NCBI GenBank assembly: GCA_031963465.1
Contig: JASSUG010000003.1
Coordinates: forward strand, 192,595 to 256,594
Direction: 5' to 3'
Origin: Mycoavidus cysteinexigens_B
Lineage (GTDB): Bacteria; Pseudomonadota; Gammaproteobacteria; Burkholderiales; Burkholderiaceae
DNA length: 64,000 nt
Below are positions 1 through 11,000 of this stretch, one piece after another. The notes under the pieces were generated by a model, which was given only the letters and a program-made list of their open reading frames with translations, was not told the origin of the DNA and did no database searches. Positions within the stretch are counted from its first letter, which is position 1. Each line of letters starts with the position of its first letter. The position numbers were made by a program, and so were the translations under genes.

Positions 1-1
1 A

Positions 2-109
2 GCCATGTCTTATGACCATCGCATCATCGATGGCCGTGAAGCGGTATTAGCGCTGGTGGCAATCAAAGAGGCGTTAGAAGATCCAGCCCGACTTCTGCTC
101 GACCTGTAA
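2..109 (+). CDS. odhB: 2-oxoglutarate dehydrogenase E2 (dihydrolipoyl succinyltransferase), C-terminal end
   Basis: Only the last 35 codons are in the window. They contain the DHRIIDG motif of the E2 acyltransferase catalytic domain (active-site His and Asp) and end in a typical E2 tail with DPARLLLDL. The enzyme transfers succinyl groups from lipoyl-lysine to CoA. The lipoamide dehydrogenase gene follows 27 bp downstream on the same strand, which points to the 2-oxoglutarate rather than the pyruvate complex because this E2-E3 pairing is the usual Burkholderia sucAB-lpd order. The choice between OdhB and another E2 is inference from context. Confidence 0.85.
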   Translation, partial: AMSYDHRIIDGREAVLALVAIKEALEDPARLLLDL

Positions 110-136
110 TCCTCTATCACTTCTGCGACCTGAATT

Positions 137-1573
137 ATGTCTAATCAATTTGATGTCATCGTGATTGGCGGCGGCCCTGGCGGCTATATCGCCGCCATTC
201 GCGCCGCGCAGCTTGGCAAATCCGTTGCCTGCGTTGAAAAATGGAAAAGTCCAAACGGTGAAGTAGCCCTGGGTGGCACGTGCCTGAATGTGGGCTGTAT
301 CCCCTCCAAAGCACTGTTGGCTTCGTCTGAAACCCTTGAGCATACGGCTCATCACCTTGCCGAGCATGGCATTGAAGTGAAGGGCGAAGTGGCTCTTGAT
401 TTAGCCAAAATGCTGTCCCGCAAAGACAACATCGTAAGCAAAATGACCAAGGGCATTGAGTTTTTGTTTCGCAAAAACAAAGTGAATTGGTTCAAAGGCC
501 ACGCTAAATTTACCGCGCGCAAGAGTGATGGTACTTACCAACTCGAAGTCAGCGGCGAAGGTGCGGCACAAACCATTACCGGTCAGCATGTGATTATTGC
601 AACCGGTTCAAAAGCGCGCCATTTGCCGCAGATCCCCGTCGATAACCGGATTGTTGCCGATAACGAAGGGGCGCTGTCGTTTGATTCAGTACCTAAAAAA
701 CTGGCGGTGATCGGTGCGGGTGTCATCGGTCTTGAGCTTGGCTCTGTCTGGCGGCGGCTAGGTGCGCAAGTCACCGTGCTAGAAGCCTCATCAGGCTTTC
801 TGGCGGCAGCTGACGAGGGGGTCTCAAAAGAAGCCTGGAAACACTTGACGAAACAAGGGTTAGAGATTCACCTTGGGGTCAAAATCGGCGCCGTCAAAAC
901 CACGCAACAGGGCGTTTCGATTGCCTATACTGACAAAGACGGCAAAGCACAAACGTTGGCTGCTGACCGTTTAATCGTCTCGGTGGGCCGGGTGCCAAAT
1001 ACGGATGGCTTGGGCTTAGAGAATATTGGCTTGGCAGTGAACGAACGTGGCATGATTGAGGTCGATGATCATTGCCATACAAAACTGCCTAACCTCTATG
1101 CGATTGGCGATGTGGTGCGAGGTCCAATGCTCGCCCACAAAGCGGAAGATGAAGGCGTGATGGTCGCCGAAGTGATTGACGGCCAAAAGCCGCATATCGA
1201 CTACAATTGCATCCCATGGGTGATTTACACTTCGCCAGAAATTGCTTGGGTTGGCAAGACTGAACAGCAACTCAAACAAGAAGGGCGCGCTTATAAAGCG
1301 GGGCAATTCCCAATGGCCGCCAATGGCCGCGCGCTGGGTATGGCGAAGGCAGAGGGTTTTGTCAAAATGCTCGCGGACGCCACAACCGATGAAATTCTTG
1401 GCGTGCATATTGTCGCGTCTGCCGCTTCCGATTTAATCGCTGAAGCGGTGGTGGCGATGGAATTCAAAGCCGCCTCTGAAGATATCGGTCGTATCTGCCA
1501 TCCTCACCCGTCCTTGTCTGAAGTGATGCGTGAAGCGGCGTTGGCGGTGGAAAAGCGCGCGCTGAATATGTAA
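137..1573 (+). CDS. lpdA: Dihydrolipoyl dehydrogenase (E3)
   Basis: A 478-residue flavoprotein disulfide reductase that reoxidises dihydrolipoamide with NAD+ for the 2-oxoacid dehydrogenase complexes. The N-terminus has the FAD dinucleotide fold (GGGPGGY), followed by the redox-active disulfide in GGTCLNVGCIPSKA (Cys49 and Cys54). A second NAD-binding fold follows (GAGVIGLELG), then the second FAD contact (YAIGDV) and the C-terminal catalytic HPHP motif with the following Glu. Length is normal for the family. It starts 27 bp after the E2 stop and is presumably cotranscribed with it; a strong terminator follows. Confidence 0.97.
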   Translation: MSNQFDVIVIGGGPGGYIAAIRAAQLGKSVACVEKWKSPNGEVALGGTCLNVGCIPSKALLASSETLEHTAHHLAEHGIEVKGEVALDLAKMLSRKDNIVSKMTKGIEFLFRKNKVNWFKGHAKFTARKSDGTYQLEVSGEGAAQTITGQHVIIATGSKARHLPQIPVDNRIVADNEGALSFDSVPKKLAVIGAGVIGLELGSVWRRLGAQVTVLEASSGFLAAADEGVSKEAWKHLTKQGLEIHLGVKIGAVKTTQQGVSIAYTDKDGKAQTLAADRLIVSVGRVPNTDGLGLENIGLAVNERGMIEVDDHCHTKLPNLYAIGDVVRGPMLAHKAEDEGVMVAEVIDGQKPHIDYNCIPWVIYTSPEIAWVGKTEQQLKQEGRAYKAGQFPMAANGRALGMAKAEGFVKMLADATTDEILGVHIVASAASDLIAEAVVAMEFKAASEDIGRICHPHPSLSEVMREAALAVEKRALNM

Positions 1574-1613
1574 TGCGTGATAAATAAATGCTAAATGCTC
1601 AGCAAAGGCGAAT

Positions 1614-1641
1614 AAAAAAGGCGAGGCGACTCGCCTTTTTT
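1614..1641 (+). terminator. Rho-independent terminator after lpdA
   Basis: A perfect 6-bp stem, GGCGAG / CTCGCC with a GCGA loop (1620-1635), is followed directly by six T (1636-1641) and preceded by an A-run, so it could also act on the other strand. It lies between lpdA and zapE and ends the odh operon transcript. Confidence 0.9.
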
Positions 1642-1654
1642 ATTTGGGTGCGCA

Positions 1655-2752
1655 ATGAATGTCATTGACTATTACGAGCGTGAACTCGAAAGCCGTGGTT
1701 ATCGTGTGGACTCGGCTCAGCGTGCGGCCGTGATAGGTTTGCAACGTTGCTACGATCAATGGGTCTATTACCAAGCTCGGTACTCCAATCGATTCCTGAG
1801 GTGGCTCAACCCGGGTGAATTGCCTAAAGGCATTTATATGTGGGGGGGCGTTGGGCGAGGTAAAAGCTTCTTGATGGATAGCTTTTATGCCTGTGTGCCA
1901 CTACAAAATAAAATCCGCCTGCATTTTCATGAGTTTATGCGTGAAGTGCACCGACAGCTTGAAGACCTTAAAAAAACCGCTAACCCACTGGATCAGTTAG
2001 CGCGCGATATTGCCAAACGCTATCGCTTAATTTGCTTTGATGAATTCCACGTGTCGGATATTGCTGATGCAATGATCCTGTCTCGTTTGCTTGAGCGCTT
2101 ATTCAAAAATGGTGTGCAATTTGTAGCCACCTCAAATTACCATCCCGACCTGCTCTACCCAGATGGCCTGCATCGTGACCGGATGTTGCCGGCGATCGAT
2201 CTGCTCAAGACCCAGCTTGAAATCATTAACGTCGATGGTGGCGTCGATTATCGGCAACGTACCTTCGCCCAAGCGAATATTTACTATACGCCGCTGAGCG
2301 AGTCCGTCGATGAAGCCTTGTGTCAAACTTTTGTGGCGCTGGCCGCCATGCCAGATGAAAGCCCACTATTGCGTATTGAGCAACGTAAACTTCTGGCATT
2401 ACGCCGTGCTGGCCAAGTTGTTTGGTTTGATTTTGCAACCCTGTGTGGGGGCCCTCGTTCACAAAATGACTACCTTGAACTCGCCAATCGCTTTCATACG
2501 ATCATCCTTTCAAATGTGCCGCAAATGACTCCGCGCATGGCCTCTGAGGCGCGCCGTTTTACCTGGTTGATCGATGTCTTATACGACCATAAAGTTAAGC
2601 TCTTAATATCAGCTGAAGTGCCACCTGAAGAGCTTTATTTTGGCGGTCCACTGGTCAATGAATTTGCGCGTACCGTGTCGCGGATTATTGAAATGCAGTC
2701 AAAAACTTACCTAGAAACCCCATGTCGGGCGATGGGCACTTCGCTGACATAG
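1655..2752 (+). CDS. zapE: ZapE / AFG1-like ATPase
   Basis: A 365-residue P-loop ATPase of the AFG1/ZapE family, which in E. coli associates with the division ring. The Walker A motif GGVGRGKS lies at about residues 64-71 and the Walker B segment LICFDEFHVSDIADAM at about 126-141. The sensor region VATSNYHPDLLYPDGLHRD is characteristic of the family, and the C-terminus has the usual VNEFARTVSRI-type ending. It starts just after the lpdA terminator, so it probably has its own promoter or is read through. In Burkholderia the gene commonly follows odhB-lpdA. Confidence 0.93.
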   Translation: MNVIDYYERELESRGYRVDSAQRAAVIGLQRCYDQWVYYQARYSNRFLRWLNPGELPKGIYMWGGVGRGKSFLMDSFYACVPLQNKIRLHFHEFMREVHRQLEDLKKTANPLDQLARDIAKRYRLICFDEFHVSDIADAMILSRLLERLFKNGVQFVATSNYHPDLLYPDGLHRDRMLPAIDLLKTQLEIINVDGGVDYRQRTFAQANIYYTPLSESVDEALCQTFVALAAMPDESPLLRIEQRKLLALRRAGQVVWFDFATLCGGPRSQNDYLELANRFHTIILSNVPQMTPRMASEARRFTWLIDVLYDHKVKLLISAEVPPEELYFGGPLVNEFARTVSRIIEMQSKTYLETPCRAMGTSLT

Positions 2753-3000
2753 GCATCGATAGCGCTTCAGTACATGCTGTAGAGATATTAACCCCCCACT
2801 AGTACAGATCCAGAAGGGCTTGTCGTTCTTCGGAAGCAAAAGGCATTGCGTTTCCTCGCTGTTTTTCTTGATGGATATACCCAAATGAGGATAAAGGCAG
2901 TCTGGCCGACTTGCTTTACAATTTTTGCGGTTACGGACAGCTGCTGTTCGCAATTCTAAGGCTTAATGGTGGCAACCCCATCAAGTTTAGGTTAAATCAT

Positions 3001-3045
3001 TTCACACAATTTCACTGTATTTCACGCAATTTCATTGTATTTCAC
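3001..3045. repeat. 20-bp tandem repeat built of 10-bp half units
   Basis: Two 20-bp units lie head to tail (3001-3020 and 3021-3040) and differ at two positions. A third partial unit, ttcac, follows. Each 20-mer consists of two 10-bp half units that start with ttca, so the motif recurs once per helical turn. Confidence 0.75.
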
Positions 3046-3133
3046 GGCGGGCCTTTGATTTCCGTGCAATAAATGACGGTAGCGCCCCCTAGTGTTCATA
3101 GGGGTTTGCGCAGGCTTTACATAGAAATATCCT

Positions 3134-3291
3134 TATAAATCAATAGCTTATTTTTTTGCTTCTTAGAAGAGTATTATCAACCACGGTATCAGCAAAAAAA
3201 GATACACCACCTCTCTGAGCGTGCGGAAAAAATTGGATTCGACTATTTAAAAAGCTATATAAATCAATAATTTATACTTTTTCTTAGAAGA
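3134..3291. repeat. Imperfect direct repeat in the cluster promoter region
   Basis: Two A/T-rich copies (about 3134-3170 and 3258-3291) share tataaatcaata, a T-rich middle, and ttcttagaaga. The second copy ends just before the ribosome binding site of the BKACE gene. The repeat could be a duplicated promoter or operator; function is inference. Confidence 0.6.
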
Positions 3292-3307
3292 TAAAGGAGG
3301 CCATATC

Positions 3308-4948
3308 ATGAAATCGTCGATGTATATTACAGCGGCTCCTGTTGGGGCAGTACCCAAATATATTGATCCGCTTGAACCCACATTTATATCCAGCCTTATC
3401 CTTGATTATCTCATTTCCGACGGTGAAAAGCAGAGCATTTTTGAGATTCTGAAGCAAGAAAATTGGACCTTCACAAGCGCTGGTGGTATCGCCCTTCAAT
3501 TCGGCTATCGCGAAAATTTTACGCATGAGGCCTGTAATAGCCTAACCGCCTCCGAACAAGAGTTAGCGGTGCAAGCGCTAGATCGCGCTGGCTGGCTAAA
3601 CCACGGTGACGGTTGGATAAACCCCGCTACCTGCCATATCGCAGGGCCTCAAACCTTTAAATTGAAGCGAGATCTTCTTAATCTGCTGCCTTCACAAAAG
3701 CTGATTAGAAAGCTCGTCTTGCAGCTGACTACTTACGGCTGGCAAGCTAGTCAAAATGGGGATCTGCTATGGCCCTATCCTCGCGTACATAGCTATCTAC
3801 CTCCTGAAATAGTCACCGACATCAAACTCCTGTCTCCGACAGTTTTTGAAACCCTGCTTAACATCGGATGGAAATACCAACCTTCTGGGTATTGGCATCC
3901 TGGAAAAGCGTGTTCACCCCATATGCCCATTTCTCCTACTAAAATTATCGAGGAATGTCATCTTTCATTTCGGGAGGGAGCAGCTATCGTACATTTACAC
4001 ACTAGAGATACAAGTGATCAGCGTAGCGAGACTCTTCCTGGCTTAGGTGCTTCTCTCTCAAGTAGTCAACAAGCAAATCACATTGACCTAGCGCAATTTG
4101 ACCTCATCGTGCCGGCCATTTTGGAGCAAGATCCTGACGGAGTAATCAATCTTTCGACAAGTGTACGAGGTAACAAAGCAGCATTTGACAGTCCATTACG
4201 ACGCGCTCATTTAAAGCCTTATGGAGTGAGTAAGTTGGTTCCAGATATAGCGTCATTCAGCCCTGGGCCAGTGCTCTTTCAAAGTGGAGGAGGCTATGAA
4301 AATCCTCCGGATTTTATCGATGCGCAATTAGCTCACTTTAAAGCCCACCATATTCTCCCTGAAGTGGAAGTGTTCAATCTTACAATTTTAAATAACGCAC
4401 TTACTACCTATAAGGAAGCGTTAGAAGAACTGGGAACGTCTGTACTATTCATGCTGGTAGCCGGCGTCGATCAGCATAAAAGGGTAGCAGAAAGCGAAGA
4501 GATGGTTGATGACTCATTAATTCCTCCTGCCCTTCGTCAACGTATCAGCGATCTATTGCAGGCTGATGACACAGCATCACAAGCACTAGCGGCTGAACTG
4601 GCCACAGCATGTCTCTTGCCGATTACTCAACGCATCCGGCAATGCTGTCCTGCCTCTATGATTTCAATGTTATTGCCAGGCAATATGCACGCTATTTTGA
4701 CGACGGTTGCCTTAGCACTCGATTTAGATGGTATCCGCGTTGGTTTAGAAGATTCACTGACGGTCTTTGATGAACTTGTGCCAGGTCGTATTCGTAAGGC
4801 ATCTGGCACGAGTGAGCAAGTGCGAGCGACCCGCTTAGCGCTCGAAGCTCAAGGAATATCTGTCATTACCCCTGAGCATTTAAGAGATAGGCTCAACCTA
4901 CCCCGTGAAGGGGTCCAATTATTTTGTCGTATTTCAGCTAATTCCTGA
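3308..4948 (+). CDS. BKACE-family (DUF849) protein with a repeat-domain insertion
   Basis: Beta-keto acid cleavage enzymes are Zn-dependent TIM barrels that condense a beta-keto acid with acetyl-CoA. This 546-residue protein begins with a BKACE-like first strand (YITAAPVGAVPK, residues 6-17). The family sequence resumes only near residue 200 with PISPTKIIEE, the metal-binding VHLHTRD and, near the C-terminus, GIRVGLEDSL. Between them lies an insertion of about 170 residues containing about four units ending in patterns such as AGWLNHGDGWINP and IGWKYQPSGYWHP. Typical family members are about 270-310 residues. A strong AAAGGAGG (3293-3300) fixes the start. It lies 68 bp upstream of the NRPS on the same strand and may supply or modify an acyl building block. 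The fold assignment is firm; the reaction is not. Confidence 0.8.
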   Translation: MKSSMYITAAPVGAVPKYIDPLEPTFISSLILDYLISDGEKQSIFEILKQENWTFTSAGGIALQFGYRENFTHEACNSLTASEQELAVQALDRAGWLNHGDGWINPATCHIAGPQTFKLKRDLLNLLPSQKLIRKLVLQLTTYGWQASQNGDLLWPYPRVHSYLPPEIVTDIKLLSPTVFETLLNIGWKYQPSGYWHPGKACSPHMPISPTKIIEECHLSFREGAAIVHLHTRDTSDQRSETLPGLGASLSSSQQANHIDLAQFDLIVPAILEQDPDGVINLSTSVRGNKAAFDSPLRRAHLKPYGVSKLVPDIASFSPGPVLFQSGGGYENPPDFIDAQLAHFKAHHILPEVEVFNLTILNNALTTYKEALEELGTSVLFMLVAGVDQHKRVAESEEMVDDSLIPPALRQRISDLLQADDTASQALAAELATACLLPITQRIRQCCPASMISMLLPGNMHAILTTVALALDLDGIRVGLEDSLTVFDELVPGRIRKASGTSEQVRATRLALEAQGISVITPEHLRDRLNLPREGVQLFCRISANS

Positions 4949-4957
4949 GGGTAATCC

Positions 4958-4988
4958 CCCCACAGGCGTTGGGGTGATGGTCTTTTTT
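4958..4988 (+). terminator. Weak hairpin plus T-run between BKACE gene and NRPS
   Basis: CCCCA (4958-4962) can pair with TGGGG (4970-4974), and a six-T run follows at 4983-4988 after an 8-base gap. This is weak for a full terminator and could partially attenuate transcription into the NRPS gene. Confidence 0.35.
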
Positions 4989-5016
4989 AAATTTCGAGCA
5001 GAAGTCGGAGTCGTGT

Positions 5017-8000
5017 ATGACTATTGGCGTTGATTCGGTTATCTATCCTCTAGCCCCGGTGCAGGCAGAGATTTGGCTTGCGCAGCAAATTGATCCGCAT
5101 AGCCCTGTTTATAAAGTTGCTCAGTTCACGGTGATTGATGGGCCTATTGAGCCTGTGATTTTTGAAGCTGCTTTGCGCCAGGTAGTGGAAGAAGCACAGA
5201 GTGTGCGCCTGCAATTTATCAATAGTGGCGATGGTGTGAAGCAATTCGTTGCTTCACCGAAGTGGACACTAACGACGTTCGATTTCAGTGCAGAGTTGGA
5301 TCCTCAAGCTGCAGCTGAAGCCTGGATGAAGGCCGATTATGAGAAGCCGGTCGATTTATTCAATGGTTCTTTATTTGGCTATGCGTTATTAAAAGTAGCC
5401 GCCGATAAATTTCTTTGGTATCAGCTCAATCACCATATCACGATGGATGGATTTGGACGCTCGCTCATCACGCAACGTGTGGCCGACGTGTATAGCGCGA
5501 TGGTTGAGGGTCAAGCCGTTACACCTTGTCCGTTTGGAACGCTGTCGCAACTGCTACAAAGCGAGGCTCAATATCGTGCGTCCCAGCAATCGACCGAGGA
5601 TAGGGCTTATTGGCTAGAACGCTGTTCTGACCTGCCAGAGCCTGTCACACTGGCGAGCCGTCGTGCACCGGCTTCTCATGATTCTTTGCGGCACACAACT
5701 TATTTAGCCCCTTCTTATCTGCAAGGATTTGGCGCCTCTCAATCTTTTGCACGCGATGTGGCAGCCTTCAGCACCGCCTCGATGGCAGCATACCTATATC
5801 GGTTAACGGGTATGCAAGACGTAGTAATAGGCTTTCCCGTTACGGCTCGTAGCACAGTAGAGCGAAGCATTCCTGGCATGGTCACTACGACTCTACCGAT
5901 ACGTCTAAGCGTGCAGCCCAATATGAGCCTGATGTCTTTGATGGAGCAGACGACCCAGGAAATTCGCCACACCCTCAAACATCAACGTTATCCCGGTGAA
6001 GTGCTACGGCGAGATTTAGCATTGGCACCTCACCAACGGTTATTTGATGTCATCATTAATATTGTGCCGTTTAATCATGATGTATCCTTTGGCGGGCACT
6101 TATCAACGCTGCATACGATTGAAACGGGGCCTGTCGAAGACCTTTCGGTTCGTATCTATCCACAGTCGAATAATCAAAACCTGCGCATTGATTTTAATGC
6201 GAATCCTGCATGTTATACCTCGGCAGAGCTCATCGCTCACCAGCGCCGTTTTCTACGCTTCCTCGAAAGACTGGCGACTAACCCTAATCAGTCGATTAAC
6301 GAGATTGATTTACTAGATGCCGCTGAGCGGCAGCAGCTACTGATTGAATGGAATGCGACCGCTTCGCCGTATCCAGAGCATGATTGTCTGCATCAGTTAT
6401 TCGAAGCTCAAGTTGAGCGTACACCCGATGCTGTTGCGTTGATACGAGAAGAGCAGAGCATCAGCTATGCGCAACTCAATGCGCAGGCAAACCGCCTGGC
6501 GCATTATTTGCAAGGGTTAGGCGTGCAGCCAGATAACTGTGTCGCACTATATGCGCAGCCAAGCTTAGAGATGGTGGTTGGGATGCTGGCCATCCTCAAA
6601 GCGGGTGGCGCCTATGTGCCGTTGGATCCGAATTATCCGATTGAGCGGCTAACCGAGATGGTGGCAGATAGTGCGCCTGTGGCTCTGCTCAGCATAGGTG
6701 TGCCGCATGCTGCGGTCACAGCATGTTTAGGCAAGGATGTTCCCGTCATAGATTTACAAGCGGATGCCGCGCGCTGGCAATACGCTAGTAAGCAAAATCC
6801 TCAAGTATTTGGCTTGCATGCGAAGCATTTGACCTACGTAATTTATACGTCTGGTTCCACCGGTCGGCCAAAAGGGGTCATGGTCACCCATCAAGGCGTG
6901 GTCAATTTAGTCACGGCAATGGCTGAGCGGCTTGAATTAAGCTCGCAAGACCGCATGCTGCAATTTGCATCACTCTCCTTTGATGTGTCGGTCGAAGAAG
7001 TGTTTGTGACATTAACTCGTGGTGCCGCGTTGGTACTCCGCACCGATGCGTGGTTGGCCGGCGCTCAGCAATTCTGGTCACTGTGTGACGCCAACCAAAT
7101 CAGCGTGATGGATGTGCCGGTGCAATTTTGGGCGCAATTAGCGCAAGAACAGGTGCCTGCGGCTCAGAGTGTGCGCGCGATTTTGATTGGCGGCGATGCG
7201 TTAAGCGCGTCAGCGCGTCAAGCTTGGTTTGGCGGCACTGGCTATCGACCACGTCTGTTGAATGTTTATGGTCCTACTGAAACGACGATTAGCTCGACGG
7301 TGCATGAAGTGACTGCCGATGACAATCGATGGCGCATCATCGGTCGCCCGATTGCAAATACGCGTTTGTATGTGTTGGATGAGGCAATGCGACTTGTGCC
7401 ATTAGGGGAGATTGGGGAGCTTTATATTGGCGGGGCAGGGGTGGCGCGTGGTTATTTAAATCGCCCCGAATTAACGGCTGAACGGTTTCTGCCTGACACC
7501 TTCAGTGATCAAGCTGATGCGTGGATGTATAAGACAGGTGATCTGGTGCGTTATCTCCCGGATGGCAATCTAGAGTTTCTGGGGCGTAATGACCACCAAG
7601 TGAAAATACGGGGGTTCCGGGTTGAGCCTGGCGAGATTGAAACCTGCCTAACTGAATCTCCGCAGGTGCGAGAAGCGGTAGTGCTCGCGTTAGAAGAGGG
7701 AAGTGCTAAACGTTTGATTGCGTATGTCGTTGCTGAACCTGACGAACAACTGGTCCATTCATTACGTGCACACCTTGCAGCCAGATTGCCTGAGTATATG
7801 GTGCCAGCCGCTTTCGTGCGCTTAAATGAACTGCCATTAACCCCCAACGGCAAGCTCGACCGCCGAGCATTGCCTGCACCAAATGACGAAGCCTTTGCCC
7901 GTCAAGCGTATGAAGCACCACAAGGCGAGATTGAAGCCACGTTGGCAAACATCTGGGCTGAATTGCTTGGCATTGAGCGCGTCAGCCGTCACGATAACTT

Positions 8001-11000
8001 CTTCGCCCTTGGCGGTCATTCGCTGCTTGCAGTACGCCTAATGAATCGGGTTGCCGCGGTAGGCTCTGAGTTACCGTTATCAGTCTTGTTTGCTGCACCC
8101 AACCTAGCCGCATTTGCCGCAGCCGTGAGCGAATGTTTGGCTCAAGCAAAAAATTTCCTCCCTGCGATCAAGCCGTTGCCGCGTGATGGTGCTCTGCCTC
8201 TATCATTCGCCCAGCAACGTCTATGGTTCTTGGCTCAATTTGATGGCGTCAGCGATATTTATCATATATCACTGGCTTTTCGCCTGAAGGGGAAGCTGGA
8301 TCGAGCTGCTTGGCAGCATGCACTCAATACCTTGTTTGCGCGTCACGAGGCGCTGCGCTCAAGGTTCACCACGATTGACGGCCAGCCCAAGGTCCAGTTG
8401 CTCTCACCCGAGTTAGAACTGCCGCTCCATTGGCATGACTTGCGGGGGAGCCCCGATGCTCATGAACAACTGGAACGCTTAAATGCTAAAGAAGCGCAGG
8501 CACCATTCAATTTGGAGAAAGGGCCGCTGATTCGTGCGCGCCTGATCCAGCTTAAAGACGATGAGCATGTATTCTTGCTGACCCAACATCATATTGTTTC
8601 AGACGGCTGGTCAATTGAGGTGCTGGTGCGCGAATTAAGCGCACTGTATGCGGCCTACCTGGCAGGAAAGCCTAATCCGCTGCCGCCGTTGGCGATCCAG
8701 TATCCAGACTATGCAGCCTGGCAGCGCCAATGGCTCTCAGGTGAACGACTTCAAACGCAAAGCTCGTACTGGCGTACAGCGCTAGCTAATGCGCCAGTGC
8801 TGATCGACCTGCCTAGCGACCGGCCGCGCCCCCCGCGGCAATCTTTTGCTGGAGCGCGCGTGCCAATTCGCCTGAATGCGCAGATGACGCGCGCGCTCAA
8901 ACAACTGAGCCAAAAGCATGGTGTGACTCTGTTCATGACCTTATTGGCTGCGTGGGGCGCGGTCTTGTCTCGGCTCTCGGGCCAAGACGACATGGTGATT
9001 GGCATCCCTAGTGCCAATCGTGGCCACCCGGAGATCGAATCTTTGATTGGCTTTTTCGTTAACACGCTGGCTCTGCGTATCGATTTAGCGGGCGCACCGA
9101 ATACCGTTAAGCTGCTCGAACGCATTCAACATAGCACACTGTCCGCCCAGGCTCATCAAGATCTGCCGTTTGAGCAAGTGGTTGAAATCGTGCAACCGCC
9201 ACGCAAACTTGACCACACGCCTCTATTTCAAGTCATGTTTGCCTGGCAAAACCATGAAGCCAGCGTTTGGTGCTTGCCCGCTCTCGAGGTCACTCCCGTT
9301 ACCTTGAACCGTGAGATTACTGTCAAGTTTGATCTTGAACTAGGTCTGCAAGAGATCGGTGATGAAATTATTGGGGAATTGCTTTATGCAACCTCCCTGT
9401 TTGATCATCAAACGATTGAGCGGCAGGTCGGCTATCTGCATACGATGTTGCAAGCGATGACAGACGATGCGACGCGATCAATTACCCAAATTGATCTCCT
9501 GGCACCTGCTGAGCGAGCTCTTTTGCTTCAAACATGGAACGAGACAACCGCGCCGTATCCGGTACACCTTTGCCTGCATCAGTTATTCGAAGCACAAGTT
9601 GAGCGGACCCCTGATGCCGTTGCGCTGATAAGAGAAGAGCAGAGTATCAGCTATGCGGAACTCAATACGCAAGCGAACCGCCTGGCGCATTATTTGCGAG
9701 AGTTAGGCATACAGCCAGATAGCCATGTCGCGCTATATGCGCAGCCGAGCTTACAGATGGTGGTTGGGATACTCGCTATCCTCAAAGCGGGTGGGGTCTA
9801 TGTGCCATTGGATCCGAACTATCCTGCTGAGCGTTTAACCGATATGGTGGCAGATAGTGCACCTGTGGCAGTACTTAGCATCGGCACTCCCGATGCTGCA
9901 GTTACCTGGTGTTTAGACAACAACGTTCCGACTGTGGATTTACAAGCTGATGCCGCGCTATGGCGGTATGGTAGTGATGAGAATCCGCATCCTTTAGGAT
10001 TGAACGCGAAGCATTTGGCATACGTAATTTATACATCAGGTTCTACTGGTCTGCCGAAAGGCGTGATGGTCACTCATCAAGGCGTGGTCAATTTAGTCGC
10101 GGCGATAGCAGATCGTCTTGAGTTAAGTGCGCAAGATCGTGTGTTGCAGTTTGCGTCACTCTCCTTCGACGTGTCGATCGGAGAAGTGTTTACGACGTTA
10201 ACCCGTGGTGCAGCGCTGGTGCTTCGCACAGAGGCATGGCTGGCCGGCGCTCAACAATTTTGGTCGCTATGTGAAGCCAATCAAATCAGCGTGATGGATT
10301 TGCCGGTGCAGTTTTGGTCGCAATTAGCGCAAGAACAGGTGCCTGCGGCCCAGAGTGTACGTGTGATCATAATTGGAGGCGATGCGCTAAGCGCGTCAGC
10401 ACGTCAAGCTTGGTTTAATGGTACTGGTTATCGACCACGTATATTAAATATCTATGGCCCGACTGAAACGACGATTGGCTCGACCGTGCATGAAGTTACT
10501 GCCGATGACAATCGGTGGCGCCTCATTGGAAAACCAATTGCGAATACTTATCTCTATGTGTTGGATGCGGCAAGGCAACTCACACCCTTAGGGGCAGTTG
10601 GAGAGCTGTATATCGGCGGGGTCGGGGTGGCGCGGGGTTATTTAAACCGCCCCGAGTTGACAACTGAGCGTTTTTTGCCTGACCCATTTGCTGATCAAGC
10701 TGATGCGCGGATGTATAAGACAGGTGATTTGGTACGTTATCTCCCAGATGGCAATCTGGAGTTTTTGGGTCGAAACGACCATCAAGTCAAGTTACGGGGT
10801 TTTCGTGTTGAGCCTGGCGAAATAGAAGCCTGTTTGACTGAGCATCCACAGGTGCATGAAGCGGTAGTGCTTGCATTAGGAGGAGGGAGTACGAAGCGTC
10901 TGGTGGCGTATGTGGTTACTGAACCAGATGAGCATCTTGCGCATAGCTTACGTGCGCATGTTGCTGCGGGATTACCGGCGTATATGGTGCCAGCTGCTTT

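Larger units (their letters stand above)
2753..3307. other. Intergenic region upstream of the biosynthetic cluster
   Basis: No convincing gene is seen in 555 bp. The segment holds a short tandem repeat (3001-3045) and a direct repeat close to the next gene (3134-3291). The A/T-rich last 170 bp probably carry the promoter of the cluster. The 2770-2960 stretch may be old mobile-element debris, but I could not assign it to a family. Confidence 0.5.

Noticed and set aside
1016..1408. 130-codon open frame on the minus strand inside lpdA
   Set aside because: Antisense to a strongly conserved gene with no ribosome site and no protein-like pattern.
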